Positions 12,449 through 24,583 of a stretch of DNA of 64,000 nucleotides are shown piece by piece. Below the pieces are notes generated by a model that saw nothing but the letters and a program-made list of their open reading frames with translations, had not been told where the DNA came from and did no database searches. The position numbers and the translations under genes are program-made. Source of the DNA: Dugong dugon (Eukaryota > Chordata > Mammalia > Sirenia > Dugongidae); NCBI GenBank assembly GCA_030035585.1, contig CM057467.1:70048941-70112940 (forward strand). Direction: 5' to 3'. Every line of letters starts with the position of its first letter. The stretch's first letter is position 1.

Positions 12449-13689
12449 GAATTTAGAGGAGACCTCTTGCCTGCTGTGCTCCAAGTATACTTCGCCTGAC
12501 AAACTACTCCCACCTAACTGATTTGCTTTAATATTATTCATAATTTTTCTGAAACATACATCCAAAGATTCCAGGCCCTTTAGTTAGTAAAAACAAATAC
12601 TTTACAGGTAGGGGAAAAGAAATACAAAACAGCAATGATAAAAATGGATAAGAAATGATATGGCAATTGAATGGAGAATCAAGATATTCTGTTCAAGGAT
12701 ATCAATAACAAAATGAGGGGAATGTTTGGACTGCTAGAGAGGTCAAGCTATGTTAAAAAGACTGGAGCTAGAACAACAATAAAAGATATGACAATACAGA
12801 AACGAGACTAGATGTTATGACATTTTGTACCCATTTTCTTGGTAAATAATTATTTGTCATTCAATTATTGTCTTATTTTGGCTACAGCTTAATACTCTGA
12901 AATGCATGCTACAGCTAAGGCCCACGAGAACTGGATTAAGAACTACTGTAGCTGTCTGCTTTCTGGCTTAGGGAATTTTACTAGGCTACTTCCCTGGCCA
13001 TTTCATTTCTTTTCTTAATTGACTATACAGGCTACTTACCTATCAGTGGTTCCTGCTTCTCTGGTTGATCCTATCCCTGGGCTTTGGCTACTAGGATGAA
13101 CATGTTTACTCAAAGGGTAGTCATATGAAAACTACACTGGCATAAGCACAAAGATTGGAAAATATTAACCCAAACATGGAAATACTGTTTCTGTTCAGTG
13201 ATGGAATTATGATGTTTTGCATTATTTTCCCAAATGTTACTACCACATTGCTTTTTCAGCAAACTAGAAAAAAAAAATCATTGTTTATGTTTCTGGCAAT
13301 GTCTGGAAAACTGCACTAAATAAAGGGTTTATGAATAAACAAGCAAGTAACGATTTCCAAAGGTCCTTTCCATGGCACATTGATTTAATGTCTGTTTCAT
13401 TACTAAGTATAATTGCTGCAATTTAAAAGGTTATTAGTCCAGTACACAGTATGCTAAAGCATCTACTCAATCTCCCCTTGATAAGAAGTATAGTGTTGTT
13501 AAGATCATTTAAGATGACTCTGATTTAGTCTAGCAGTGGCAGTGACAGACTGTAGGTATGATCACACTAACTAAAGCTGACTAATGCAAATAATTTCCAG
13601 TGCTCCTCTTCTTTGGAAAGTGACTTTGTGTCTCTGTGACATTTCCACTTTAGTAACTTTCTATGTCAGTATCTGCAGAGCGATTAATT
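12449..13689. other. ACER3: Unassigned intronic sequence
   Basis: AT-rich sequence with no reading frame, splice pair or repeat that I recognise. It is intron 2 of ACER3. Confidence 0.6.
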
Positions 13690-14320
13690 ACTTTTGTGTG
13701 CGGGCTGTCTAGCAATAGGCTTGTAACTCCCACCCAGGTGACTGTGTGATAAGGTAACTGTGGTCTACCAAGGGGATTGGTCAGTTTTGCCTTAAAAGAG
13801 AGCCAATTCCAGGACAGGGAAGAGGATCCCACAACCACTAAGGAGGGAAAGACCAGCAAGAGGGACCTGGCAGCCGGAGATGGAGCAGCGGGCTTCCCAG
13901 CCCATGGAGAGAGAAAGCTGAGTGCCTTTGAGCAAAGACTGAGGGAAGGGAGAGGCGTGCCTGCGAGCACAGCTGGGGAGAGGCTATCCTGATGGAAAAA
14001 CTGTATCTTGAGTGTTCATAAGCCTGAATTGTAACCTGTTACTTCCCTAATAAACCCCATAATCGTGTGGTCTGTGAGTTCTGTGTGGCCACTGCAATGA
14101 ATAATCAAACCCAACAGAGAAGTAGGGAGTGCTGTGGGAGGGACAGCTGGTGTCAGAACAGGTGAAGATGGCAGAGAGAGAAGGCATGTCTGACCTCCGC
14201 CTCATGGCAATCAGCCTTGGGCTGTTGATCTTGATTCTCTTTTCCCGTTGTGAAGTTACAGGAGGTCAGACACTGCCCCCAAGTCGTTTCTACACTATTG
14301 GACTTAGAAAAAATAATAAA
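13690..14320 (+). mobile_element. Solitary LTR-like unit, probably an old endogenous retroelement
   Basis: The segment has LTR promoter-like order: a CCAAT box in reverse (ATTGG, 13776), a TTAAAAGA box at 13792-13799, a GC-rich transcribed part and an AATAAA signal at 14049-14054 followed by TGTGGTCTGTGAGTTC. It matches a repeat I recall as common in elephant DNA. Reading frames inside are short and not retroviral. Ends are approximate and no target duplication is clear. Confidence 0.6.
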
Positions 14321-14517
14321 AGTCTTTAATATATTTTTTCTGCTTTATTTTACTTGTGTTTTGACTATTTTACAATTTTGTTCTTCTTGTTGCCAATTAT
14401 CTACTCACTCAGATAATTACACAACTACAAACAGACTGCACAACAAATACATCTGTACGACTACAGATTTTTTTGTTGTTGTTTATTTATTTACAGTTCC
14501 TCTCGCCGTACTATAAC

Positions 14518-14610
14518 ATAAGTTGCATGAGGACAAGGACTTTGCCTTTTTGGCTGGCACACTGTATATACTCAAGAAATAACTGTAAAGAATGAATAAA
14601 TGAAAACATT
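14518..14610 (+). mobile_element. L2 3' end fragment
   Basis: It contains TTGCATGAGGACAAGGAC, CTTTGCC, TGGCTGGCACACTG and AATGAATAAATGAA in the order of L2 3' ends. Confidence 0.6.
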
Positions 14611-14754
14611 TCTATTTTAAAGAAATAAGATAAATCACTATTTGTGACTTCTGGAGTAAAGAGAAGTTAAATCTCACGGAAAATGTTTCTTCTGGCTTGG
14701 TTCTATATTAGATAATGCACAGTTTTAGTTATTGGTTTATGGCAAAATGAACAT

Positions 14755-14970
14755 ACAAATCTGGGCTCAAGGCCTGGCCCCGCCATTTAGTAGTTGCATG
14801 ATCTTGGACACGTGACTCCTCCTGGTTTCAAATATTAGGTTTATACAAACAGGTTAAAAAAGAATTCTTCATAGATTGTCGGTTTTAAATTAGATAGTAT
14901 AGATTAGTGCAATTACCACGGACTCTAGTATATAATAAATGCTCTATGAATGATGATTATTGTTGTCTTT
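14755..14970 (+). mobile_element. MIR SINE
   Basis: The core phrases CCATTTAGTAGTTGCATG, ATCTTGGACACGTGACTC and the 3' part ending ATAATAAATGCTCTATGAA match MIR in order. Confidence 0.65.
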
Positions 14971-15664
14971 CCAAACTCTTAATATATAAATGATAACAAA
15001 TTTTATGGCCTCATAAAAATTGACTAATTGAACATCACAGGAAATTGGAAAATTCTGAGTCCTAATATCAAATACTAAATACAGGCAGAATTTACCTTCA
15101 AATAGCTTGTCTTTACTTTTCAATTTTCTCTCCAAGTGTTATTATGGCAAGAGGAGTATTAAACTTATTTGAATTCTCTCTCATCTTCCTCTACATATAA
15201 ACAGAATTTTTTTTGCTGATTTAAAAAATGTTTACTTAAAAAAAATACTAGGTTTTTATCATTCCTTCTTCAATTCAATAACAGTAATTTTACTGAAACC
15301 TATTAGAAAAATAATCAGGGAAGTCACTTTTGATTGGTTCTTCTATTGATCGGCTATGAGCATCTCCTCCTTGCATAAAATTTTTACATTTATAATATGA
15401 TGTAGTAGTAAAACAAAGAAAGAAGAGGAAGGTACAAAAATATTACATTCAACAGTACCAAGTACAGTGATCTAAGCGCAATCACAAAAGTAAGAATAGG
15501 TATAGAAGTAATTTATCACCAAGGAATTGTTAAATCAGCAAAAACATTCCTTCTATAATCACTATCCACTTCTGCCCCTATCTTTACTTCCTTCAAATCT
15601 CATTCATTGTTAGATTACTTGGTATACTACCATACAGACAGTAAGTGCTCAATGAAAAAGTTTT
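14971..15664. other. ACER3: Unassigned intronic sequence
   Basis: AT-rich DNA without recognisable elements, except that CAGTAAGTGCTCAATGAAA near 15640 resembles an L2/MIR tail. Confidence 0.5.
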
Positions 15665-15817
15665 GTTTTTTTTAAATTGTTGTGCTTTAAGTGAAAGTTT
15701 ACAATTCAAGTTACTCTCTGATACAAAAATTTATACATACATTCTTTTGTGACCCTAGTTGCTCTCCCTATACGCGACAGCACACTCTTTCTTTCCACCT
15801 CGGATTTCCCGTGTCCA
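15665..15817 (-). mobile_element. Short 5'-truncated L1 3' end with 16-bp target duplication
   Basis: The minus-strand 3' terminus (GTGCTTTAAGTGAAAGTTTAC near the left end) is that of the second L1 3' UTR type in this window. TCAATGAAAAAGTTTT (15649-15664) and TCAATGAGAAAGTTTT (15818-15833) flank it, with one mismatch. Only 153 bp were inserted. Confidence 0.9.
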
Positions 15818-15833
15818 TCAATGAGAAAGTTTT

Positions 15834-16104
15834 TAATGGAGTATTTTATTTTGAAAACATTCAAAAATAGTTGTCTTTTCATCTGGAACAGTTCCTTCAA
15901 GCTTTGTCTTTTATATTAACATTTTTTTTGAATCATATAGGACAGGTATTTTATAGAATGCCCCTCAATTTCAGTTTTTATGACTATTTTCTCATGATTT
16001 GATGAGGTTATTCATTTCTGGCAGTAATACTGCATAAACAATGTTGTTTCCTTTCCAGCGCATCACAACAGGCCACACCTGATGTCAGCTTTACCATAAC
16101 TCTG
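15834..16104. other. ACER3: Unassigned intronic sequence
   Basis: No gene or repeat that I recognise. Confidence 0.5.
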
Positions 16105-16335
16105 ACTACTTGATGAAGATGGTATCTGCCAGATTTCTCCAGTTACTTTTTTCCCTTAGTAATTAATGAGTAACCTGTGGGGAGTTGCTTTGAGACTGTG
16201 TAATTATCATGCTCCCTAAACACTTTCATTAGTTTCATAGTTTCAGCATTCATCCATGACTCTTGCCTGAATCAGTTATTACTATGATGACTGCACAATG
16301 GTGATTTAAAAAAAAGTAACAAAAAACCTCTATCA

Positions 16336-16453
16336 TTAATAGGGAACCCAAGGTTGAGAAGGGACAGTGTTGAGATGTCATGGGGTTGTTAACTATTGTC
16401 ATAAAACAATATGTGTACTAACTGTTGGCATTTACTGTTAAAAAAAAAAAAAA
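16336..16453 (+). mobile_element. Very short L1 3' UTR insertion
   Basis: GGGAACCCAAGGTTGAG to GTACTAACTGTT matches the 3' UTR of the L1 at 43510-43610, then runs into a pure A tract about 50 bp earlier than usual. It splits the 3' UTR of the opposite-strand L1. Confidence 0.75.
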
Positions 16454-16559
16454 GCTTCCTCTTCTCATCCCATTTATTAGTTTTTTATTATCAGTATGAA
16501 CTCATGGATTTTTTTTTTTTTTTGGCCTTTTCTTGTCTTTTCATATAATTCCTTTAGTG

Positions 16560-19500
16560 ATTGGATTTATTTCACTATTTCACTCAGCATAATGTCTTCC
16601 AGCTCCATCCATATTGTAGCATGTATCAAGAATTTCTTTCTCCTACTGGCTGAGTGGACTCCATTATATCTATGTACCACATTTTGTTTATCCACTTGTC
16701 TGTTGATGGGCATTTAGGTTGTTTCCACCTTTTAGCTGTTGTGGACAGTGCTGCAACGAACACTGGTGTACCAGTCTCTGTTTCAGTCTCTGCTTTCAAG
16801 TCCTTTGGGTATATACCCAGGAATGGAATTACTGGGTCATATGGCAATTCTGAGTTTTTTGAGGAATCACCACAGTTTTCAACAATGACTGTACCATTTT
16901 GCATTCCCACCAGCAATGCATAAATGTTCCAATTTCCCCACATCCTCGCCAACATTTGTTATTTTCTTAGCCATCCTAGTGTGAGTGAAATGGTATCTCG
17001 TTCTTTTGATTTGCATCTCTCTGATGGCTAACGACATTGAGCATTTTCTTATGTGTTTGGTGGCCATCTGAATGTCCTCCTTAGTGAAATGTCTATTCAA
17101 GTCCTTTGCCCATTTTATGACTGGGTTATTTGTCTTTTTGTTGTCAAAGTTTTATATATATATTGGTTATTAGATTCTTATAGGCTATATGGTTTCCTAA
17201 GATATTCTCCTAGTCAGTAGCTTGTCTTTTCACTTTTTTGGTAAATTTTTTTGATGAACAAAAGTTTTAATTTGTATGAGGTCTCATTTACTTATATAGT
17301 CCTTTGCTGTTCATGCTTTCGTTGTTATATTAGATAATCCATTGTTAAAAGCTAGGTCTGACATCATTGCCCCCTGCATTTTCTCCTAAGAATTTCATGG
17401 CTCTAGTTTGCACATTTAGGTCCTTAATCTATTTTGAATTTGTTTTTATGTATGGTGTGAGGCATGGATCCTGTTTCATTTTTTTGCATATGAAAATCTA
17501 GTTTTCCCAACATCATTTATAGAAAAGATTCTTCTTTCCCCATCGAATGGACTTAGCACCCTTGTCAAAAATTAGTTGACCACAAATGTGTGGGCTTACT
17601 TCTGTACTCTCAACGCTATTCCATTTGTCTATGTGTCTATTGTTTTACCAGTTCAAGGCTGTTTTGATTATTGTAGCTGTATAGTATGTTTTAAAATCAG
17701 GAAATGTGAATCCTCCTACTTTGTTCTTCTCTTTCTACATTGCTTTAGCTATCAGGGGTCTCTTGCCCTTACATATAAAGTTGAGGATTGGTTTTTCCAT
17801 TTCTGTAAAGAAGGATGTTGGGATTCTGATTCAGATTGTGTTGAATCTATAGATCACTCTGGGTAGTACTGACATCTTAACAATATTAAGTCTTCCAATC
17901 CATGTCATGGAACATCTTTCCATTTAATTAAATCTTCCTTAATTTCTTTCAGTAGTGTTTTATAATTTTCATTGTATAAGTCCTTCATGTCCCTTGTTCC
18001 TAGGTATCTTATTCTCTTAGATGCTACTGCCTAATTTCCCTTTCAGATTTCTCATTGCTGGTGTATAGAAACCCAACTGATTTCCGTTTGTTAACCTTGT
18101 ACCCTGCAACTTTGCTAAATTCCTCTACTGGCACTAGAAGTTTTTTTGTGGACTCTTGGAATTTTCTATATATGGGATTATATCATCTGTGAATAGAGAT
18201 AATTTTACCTCTTCTTTTCCAATCTGTATCCATTTTATTTCTTTTTCTTGTCTTATTGCTCTGGCTAAGACTTCTAATACAATACTGAATAGAAGTGGAG
18301 AGAGTGAGCACACTTGTCATGTTCCCAATTTCAAGGGGAAAGTTCTTGGTCTTTCTCGATTAAGTATAATGTTGGCTGTTGGCTTTTCATATACGGCCTG
18401 AATCATATTGAGGAATTTCCGTTCTATTCCAATCTCCTTTATAGCGTTTTCATCAAGAAAGGGTGTTGGATTTTATCAAATGCTTTTTCTACATCCACAG
18501 ACACGATCATGCAGTTCTTCTCCTTTGTTCTATTGATGTAGTGTGTTATGTCGATTGATTTTCTAATGCTGAACCATCCCTGCATTCCTGGAATAAATCC
18601 CACTTGGGTCATGGTGTATGACTCTTTTAATATGCTGCTGGATTCTGTTCACTAGTATTTTGTTGAGGATTTTTGCATGTATATTCATAAGAGATTCTGG
18701 CCTGTAGTTTACTTGTGGTGTCTTTGTCTGGTTTTGGTATCACGGTTATGTTTGCTTCTTAGAATGAATTAGGGAGTATTCCTTCCTTCTCTATCTTTTG
18801 GAATAGTTTCAACAGTATTAGCATCAATTCTTTTCTGTTTAGTAGAAGTTCCCAGTGAAACCATCTAGTCCATGACTTGTTTTTGTTGGGAGGTTTTTGA
18901 TCACTGATTCGATCTCCTCACTTGTTATGGGTCTGTTGAGAGTTTCTACTTCCTCTTGAGTTGGTGTGGGTACGTTGTGGGCTTCTAAGAACGTCCATTT
19001 CGTCTAGGTTACCCAGTTTGCTGCTGTACAGTTGTTCATAAAATTCTGCCATAATTCTCTTTATTTCTACTGGGTCAGATGTAATGTCCTCTCTTTCAAT
19101 TCTTATTTTGGTTATTTGCATCTTTTCTTTTTCTTTGTCAGTCTAGCTAAAGGTTTATCAATACTGCTGTACAGTTGTTCATAAAATTCTGCCATAATTC
19201 TCTTTATTTCTACTGGGTCAGTTGGAATGTCCTCTCTTTCAATTCTTATTTTTGTCATTTGCATCTTTTCTTTTTCTTTGTCAGTCTAGCTAAAGGTGTA
19301 TCAATTTTATTGATCTTTTCAAAAAACCAACTTCTAATTTTATTGATTCTATTATCTGTTTTCAGTTTATTTATGCTCTGATTTTTGATAGTTCCTTTCT
19401 TCTGGTAGGTTTAGGCTTACTCTTCTTCTTTTAATTCCTGGAGTTGTTGAGTTAGGCTGTTGGTTTGAGATCTTTCTTCTTTTTTCATGTAGGCATTTAT

Positions 19501-20370
19501 TGCTATAAATTTTCCTCTGAGTATTGCTTTCACTGCATCCCGTAAGTTTTGGTATGTTGTGCTTTCATTTTCATTTGACTCTAAGAAATTTGTGATTTCT
19601 TTCTTAACCCATTGGTGGTTTAATAGTGTGTTGTTTAATTTCCATGTTTGTGTATTTTCCAGTTTTTTTTTTCTGTTATTAATTTCTAGCTTCAATCCAC
19701 TATGATCAAAGAAAATACTTTGTATGATTACAATTTTTAAAAAAAAAATTTATCAAGACTTCCTTTGTGATCTAACATGTGGTCTATCCTGGAGAATGAT
19801 CCTGTGCACTGGAGTAGAATGTATGTTGTGTTGTTGTTGGGTGGAGTGTTCTATATCTGTGTTAAGTCTAGTTGGTTTATACTGTCATTCAGGTCCTCTG
19901 TTTCCTTGCTGATTTTCTTTCTAGATGTTCTGTCCAATATTGAAAGTGGTGTATTGAAGTCTCCAACTATTATTTTAGTGTACCTATTTCTCCCTTCAAG
20001 TCTCTCAGTGCTTTCTTTATATATTTAGGTGCTCTAATGTTGGGTGTATATATGATTGTTAAATCTTCTTGATTAATTGACCCTTTTATCACTATATAAT
20101 GTCTATCATTATCTCTTGTAACAGATTTTGCCTTAAAATCTACTTCATCTGATATTAAGATTGCCACCCCAGCTTTCTTTTGGGTTATTATATGCATAGA
20201 ATAATTTTTTTTACCCATTCTTTCACTTTCAACGTATTTGCATCCTTGAGTCTAACATGTGTCTCTTGTAAACAGCATACAGTTAGGCCATGGTTTTTCT
20301 TAATCCATTCTGCCACTCTCTGCCTTCTGACTGGAGCATTTAGTCCATTCACATTCAGTGTAATTACTGA
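16560..20370 (-). pseudogene. L1 ORF2 of the older minus-strand element, inactivated
   Basis: Reverse-strand translations give, in ORF2 order: start region with VITLNVNGLNAPVRRQR (20188-20400), a [13 protein letters not shown] segment (19970-20218), the linker [17 protein letters not shown] (19417-19695), an SDPVEIKRIMAEFYEQLY segment (18918-19121), RT sequence across 18200-18600, and C-terminal [13 protein letters not shown] (16879-17100). Stops and frameshifts are frequent. An internal 143-bp tandem duplication at 19021-19306 adds a further break. Confidence 0.83.
19021..19306. repeat. Tandem duplication, 2 x 143 bp, inside L1 ORF2
   Basis: CTGCTGTACAGTTGTTCATA starts at 19021 and again at 19164. 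The two 143-bp units differ at only a few bases and join head to tail. Confidence 0.95.
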
Positions 20371-20912
20371 TTTAAAAAAAAAGTGACTTACTTCTGCCAC
20401 TTCGTTGTTTTTTGTGTCTAAAGCCTTCTTTGTCTTTGCCCTTTACTACTGTCTGCTTTTGTGTTTTGTTGGTTTATGGTAGTGAGTCATTTTGGCTCCA
20501 TTCTCTTTTCCTTTTGTGTATGTTTTTAAGATATTTTCCTAGTCCTTACCATGAATGTCACATTTAAAAGCTTGTATTCATAATGTTCTAGGGTATGGAT
20601 TCTTTTTTGATATCATGTCATTTTTTATTTTGAAGCGCAAATTATCCCAGGTTTGGCCAAGTTGACTTCTGTGTGATTTTCACATCATCCTCTCATTTTT
20701 TTGTGGCATGGCAAGGTGTTCCGGACTCATCGTTGCCCTGCCTCAGCCCAGGAACCAGCCATTTCTCCAAAAAGCTTTGGTTCCTTCAAGTGAAGAAAAA
20801 TTTTTAGAAACTAAGCCCAGTGTTCAAGGTATGTTCATTGCTACTAGTGAGTCATCGCTCCCAGGCCTTTTCAAAGGATAGAGCATTTTAAACAGATTTT
20901 TTAAAAAATCAT

Positions 20913-21422
20913 TGTCTTAGAAATCTAGTGCTGCTCTAACAGAAATACCACAAATGGATGGCTTCAACAAGCAGAAGTTTATTCTCTCACAGTCTAGTCG
21001 GCTAGAAGTCCAAATCAAGGGTGCCAGCTTCAGGGGAATGCTTTCTCTCTGTTGGCTCTGGGAAAGGTCCTTGTCATCAATCTTCCCCTCATCCAGGAGC
21101 TTCTCTGCGCAGGGACCCCAGGTCCAAAGGACATGCTATGCTCCCAGTGCTTCTTTCTTTGCTGGTATTAGGTCCCTGTCTCTCTGCTCACTTCTCTCTT
21201 TTATATCTCAAAAGAGATTGTCTTAAGACACAATCCAATCTTGTAGATCTCATCAACATAACTGTCACTAATTCATTTCATTAACGTCTTAGTGATAAGA
21301 CTTACAACACATAGGAAAATCACATCAGATGACAAAATGTTGGACAATCACACAATACCGGGAATCATGGCCTAGCCAAACTGATATATATATTTTTGGG
21401 GGACACATTTCAATCCATGATA
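20913..21422 (-). mobile_element. MaLR/MLT1-like LTR, copy 1, with 5-bp target duplication
   Basis: The plus strand starts TGTCTTAGAAATCTAGTGC and ends GGGGGACACATTTCAATCC followed by ATGATA. This is the reverse of MaLR-type LTRs, which begin TG...GGATTGAATTGTGTCCCCC. ATCAT lies at 20908-20912 and 21423-21427, the 5-bp duplication expected for this class. A sister copy is at 29533. Confidence 0.78.
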
Positions 21423-21427
21423 ATCAT

Positions 21428-21959
21428 GTTGATACTGCTAATTCCAGTTCCACACCACAGGGTTCTTCCTTGCCTTCCCCCATTCCAAATTTGTATCATC
21501 CTTCTCCAACAGTGATAATCCTAGCTCCCAACAATATCAGTGTATTTCCTCATTTGCTCAGTCCTAACATACACACAAAAATAGTTTCAGAATTTCTATA
21601 CACATGCCACTACCAACAATAAACATACTAAGTGAGGTTCAAGATTTATTTTTATTTCCTTTTGTCTTCTATCAGGGGCATGTAATAAGAATACTATTTT
21701 GAAAGTTACCTGGGTTAGTTCTTTTGCTTTCATCCTGTGTGGTTATGTTCTCCATTTGATATATAGTACAATTCATTTGTTTTTCAATTTCCCCTACCCC
21801 CATCCTTGATCTAATTTTATTTTTTGAATATGTGAAATAGCAACATAGTTCCAAAAGTGAGAACACAGAATGATAATATTCAGAAGTGTCATTCCCTTCT
21901 CTATACTTTCCACCCCATCAACCCACCCCCTATAGTAACTAATTTCATTTTCAGTTCAT
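21428..21959. other. ACER3: Unassigned intronic sequence
   Basis: No gene or repeat recognised in this stretch between an LTR and an L1M fragment. Confidence 0.5.
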
Positions 21960-22346
21960 CTTTTCTAAGCTTCTTTTTGAAAAAATAAGCAGATGTATGT
22001 ATATTTTCTTATTGTTTCAACCTAACAAAAAAGGCTGCATACCATATATATTATCTTACACTCTGCATCTTTTGTTTAATAATATATCCTAGAAATCACT
22101 CCAGATCAGTTCAGAGATGTTCCTCATTCTTTCTACATATGCATGGTACTTACTGTGTGAATATACCAGTTTATTCAAACAATTTCCTATGTATGGGCTT
22201 TTAACTTGTTTACATTATTTCATAATTATAAATAATCCTGCAATAAATAACCTTGTACACATTTAACTTTGAATTGTTGGAGATATATCTTCACAGAAAA
22301 TTCTTAAAAGTGCGATTGCTGGGTCAAAGGGTAAATGCATATATAG
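21960..22346 (-). mobile_element. L1M 3' region fragment
   Basis: The plus strand shows the usual reversed L1M order: an ATATATCCTAGAAATCACTCC region, TTTAACTTGTTTACATTATT, AATCCTGCAATAAATAACC, then GATTGCTGGGTCAAAGGGTA. Confidence 0.7.
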
Positions 22347-22552
22347 TTTTGTTACCAGTTGCTGTTGAATCAATTCCAACTTATAGTGACCCCATGTGTG
22401 TCAGAGTAGGACGGTGCTCCACAGGACTTTCACTGGCTGATTTTTCAGAAGTAGATTGCCAGGGCTTTCTTCCTAAGTGCCTCTAAGTGGACTGGAATTG
22501 CCATCCTTTCTGTCAGCAGTTGAGCTGTTAACCAACTGCACCACTTAGGACC
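22347..22552 (-). mobile_element. AfroSINE, long form
   Basis: Reverse orientation: tail side at GTTACCAGTTGCTGTTGAAT, middle box GATTGCCAGGGCTTTCTTCC and head ending CACCACTTAGGACC. It joins the preceding L1M fragment directly. Confidence 0.85.
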
Positions 22553-23116
22553 TTCATTCAGAAATTAAGGTCTCTCATATCCAATGACTAATCTAATTAT
22601 GGCAGAATCTGATACGATATACTATAGCTTACAGTTTGTGGTAATTAGAGGTCCTTTCTACTTACGTGTAAATAATATCTATCTTGAGCTAAAACAAAAG
22701 AAAATGTGATTAGAGTTAACAAACAAGAATCTACTTTCGTTGCTATTTTATTTTCTTTATTATGATGATGCAGGAACATGGCAGAAGTGATTTCCCTATG
22801 TTAGGCTCTGATAAAGCTCATTCATCCATCCATCCAGTATTTACTGAGGACCACTATATGCCAGACAAAGATGACTAGGACACAATCCCTGCCTCACAGA
22901 CAGGTAAAGGAGATAGATAGAAAGAAATACGTAAAACGATGTGGAACTTGAGTTATATATTTTGTTCACTGATATAGTCTAAGTGCCTAAAACAACACAT
23001 AATGGTATTCATAGATGTTCAATAAAAGTTTTCTAAACGGTTAAATGTACATTTATACTTTTTCTTTAGTCAGTCTCATCTGTACTTAAGTCCAAAACCG
23101 AACTCATAACTTTCAC
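22553..23116. other. ACER3: Mostly unassigned; one ancient repeat fragment
   Basis: Around 22815-22940 a CAGTATTTACTGAGGACC and CACTATATGCCAG pattern resembles the ancient L2/L3-type repeat seen several times here. The rest is plain intron. Confidence 0.5.
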
Positions 23117-23560
23117 TGAATGTTCATCATTATTTGTAATACTGAAAACTTGGGAAAATATCTGTAAAGAGAATGAATAAACTGCGGTATATTCACACAA
23201 TGGAATACTACACACCAGTAAATATGAATTAGAACTACATGTATTGATATAGTTCAATTTCTAGTTTAAAATATAATGTTGGGGAGGGGGGCTGGAATAA
23301 GTTGCAGAAGGTTAAATACAGTATGGTAGGCTTTACAAAGAGTTTAAAATATGCAAAATCATACTATATGTACTTTTTAAGGATACATATATATGCAGTT
23401 TAAATATAACAATGTGTAAAAAAGTGATAAACATCAAATTCAGGATAGATGTTAATTCTGGGGGATGGACTAGGAGGTTGAGGCAAAAAGGATTGGGCAG
23501 GAACACAAAGGATGTTTCAATTGTATAAGTAGCAGTTTATTTCCTTATTTTAAGTATTTA
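23117..23560 (+). mobile_element. Old L1 3' end, copy 1 of a close pair
   Basis: It starts in the ORF2 end (TTCACACAATGGAATACTAC) and continues through a 3' UTR to TTTATTTCCTTATTTTAA. The segment at 27692-28130 is nearly the same sequence, with roughly 5-6 percent difference by eye in the first 160 bp. Confidence 0.8.
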
Positions 23561-23884
23561 AAACCTAGAAAAGGAGTAGTGCGAAATGAGGGTGGAAAGG
23601 TAAACTGGGCCCATGTCATGATGGAGTTCATATGAAGTGCCAAGGAATTTCCTGAAGGCAGTACGCAACCACTGAGGGACTTTAATCAGGAGCAATATGA
23701 CTCAATTTCCTTTTTAGAAGTTCAGTTTGGCAACAGTGAGAAGGAATTATTAGAAAAGAGCAGTCAGTGATATTGCCTTAGTTTTATATGATAGACTTTA
23801 CAGAGCACTTTCATGTGCACTGTCTTATTTCATCTTCATACAAGTTTTATATACAAGTCTTATGAAATAATATTCTATCCTATA
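23561..23884. other. Ancient repeat-like segment, family not named
   Basis: GAGTTCATATGAAGTGCCAAGG, then AACCACTGAGGGACTTTAA, then CAGGAGCAATATGACTCAA resembles a widespread ancient mammalian repeat whose other parts appear near 50400 and 51290. I cannot assign the family. Confidence 0.45.
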
Positions 23885-23894
23885 AATGATATTA

Positions 23895-24100
23895 GGAGGC
23901 CTGGTGGTGCAGTGATTAAGCACTCAGCTGCTAACCAAAAGGCTGGTGGCTCAAACCCACCAGCCTCTCTGAGGGAGAAAGATGTGGCAGCTTCTACTGT
24001 AAAGATTACAGCCTTGGAAACCCTAAGGGTACAGTTCTGCTTTGTCCTATAGGGTCTCTATGAGTCAGAATCGACTCAACGGCAACGTTTTTTTTTTTTA
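23895..24100 (+). mobile_element. AfroSINE, long form with 9-bp target duplication
   Basis: The head GGAGGCCTGGTGGTGCAGTG has an A-box-like TGGTGCAGTGA. The middle box is AGATGTGGCAGCTTCTACTG, then AATCGACTCAACGGCAAC and a T tail. ATGATATTA occurs at 23886-23894 and 24106-24114. Confidence 0.93.
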
Positions 24101-24114
24101 AGTAGATGATATTA

Positions 24115-24424
24115 TCTACATTTTATAGTGGAAGGGTTTCATGAGGTTAAATGATGTGCCCGGAGTTGCCCTGGAAAAATAGAAAAATATTTCCTAACAC
24201 CAGATCGATGAAGTTCATGTTCCTCCATCATGTGGTCTCTGTCTACCTTTTTACTCCACTTCTTGCCATTCATTCCCTTAAACATTCAGTCAGCCAGTCA
24301 ACAAAGTACCCTTATGAGTCAGGAACTGTGTTAAAACCCAGGGATTAAATGATAATCAAAACAAACCTCATGTAGCTTGATTTGATAAGGAAGAAACACT
24401 AATCAAATTATAAATGTCGAATTG
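24115..24424. other. ACER3: Unassigned, with an ancient repeat fragment near 24270-24410
   Basis: AACATTCAGTCAGCCAGTCA and GAGTCAGGAACTGTGTTA resemble the ancient L2/L3-type repeat; the rest has no recognisable feature. Confidence 0.45.
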
Positions 24425-24510
24425 GATTAAAAAAATCAAGCTGTATGTTCTTAACAAGAGACCCCTAAAAATAAAGTGAAGTAGAAAGGATGAATGTGAA
24501 AAGATGCTAA

Positions 24511-24583
24511 ATACACACACACACTATATATATAAATAAATATTATATATATATTATATACATGTATACGTAATATGTATATA
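24511..24583. repeat. AC/AT microsatellite
   Basis: ACACACACACAC runs into a degenerate TA-rich tract up to the TA target of the MITE. Confidence 0.85.

Larger units (their letters stand above)
16105..20900 (-). mobile_element. Long minus-strand L1 (older family) with 3' UTR, ORF2 and 5' part
   Basis: The 3' UTR at 16105-16310 has the classic TGGTATCTGCCAGATTTCTC motif on the plus strand. A small L1 3' piece interrupts it at 16336-16453, then ORF2 runs from about 16560 to 20370 in reverse. Beyond 20370 lies the inter-ORF or ORF1 region, to about 20900. It lies in the same direction as ACER3. Confidence 0.8.
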
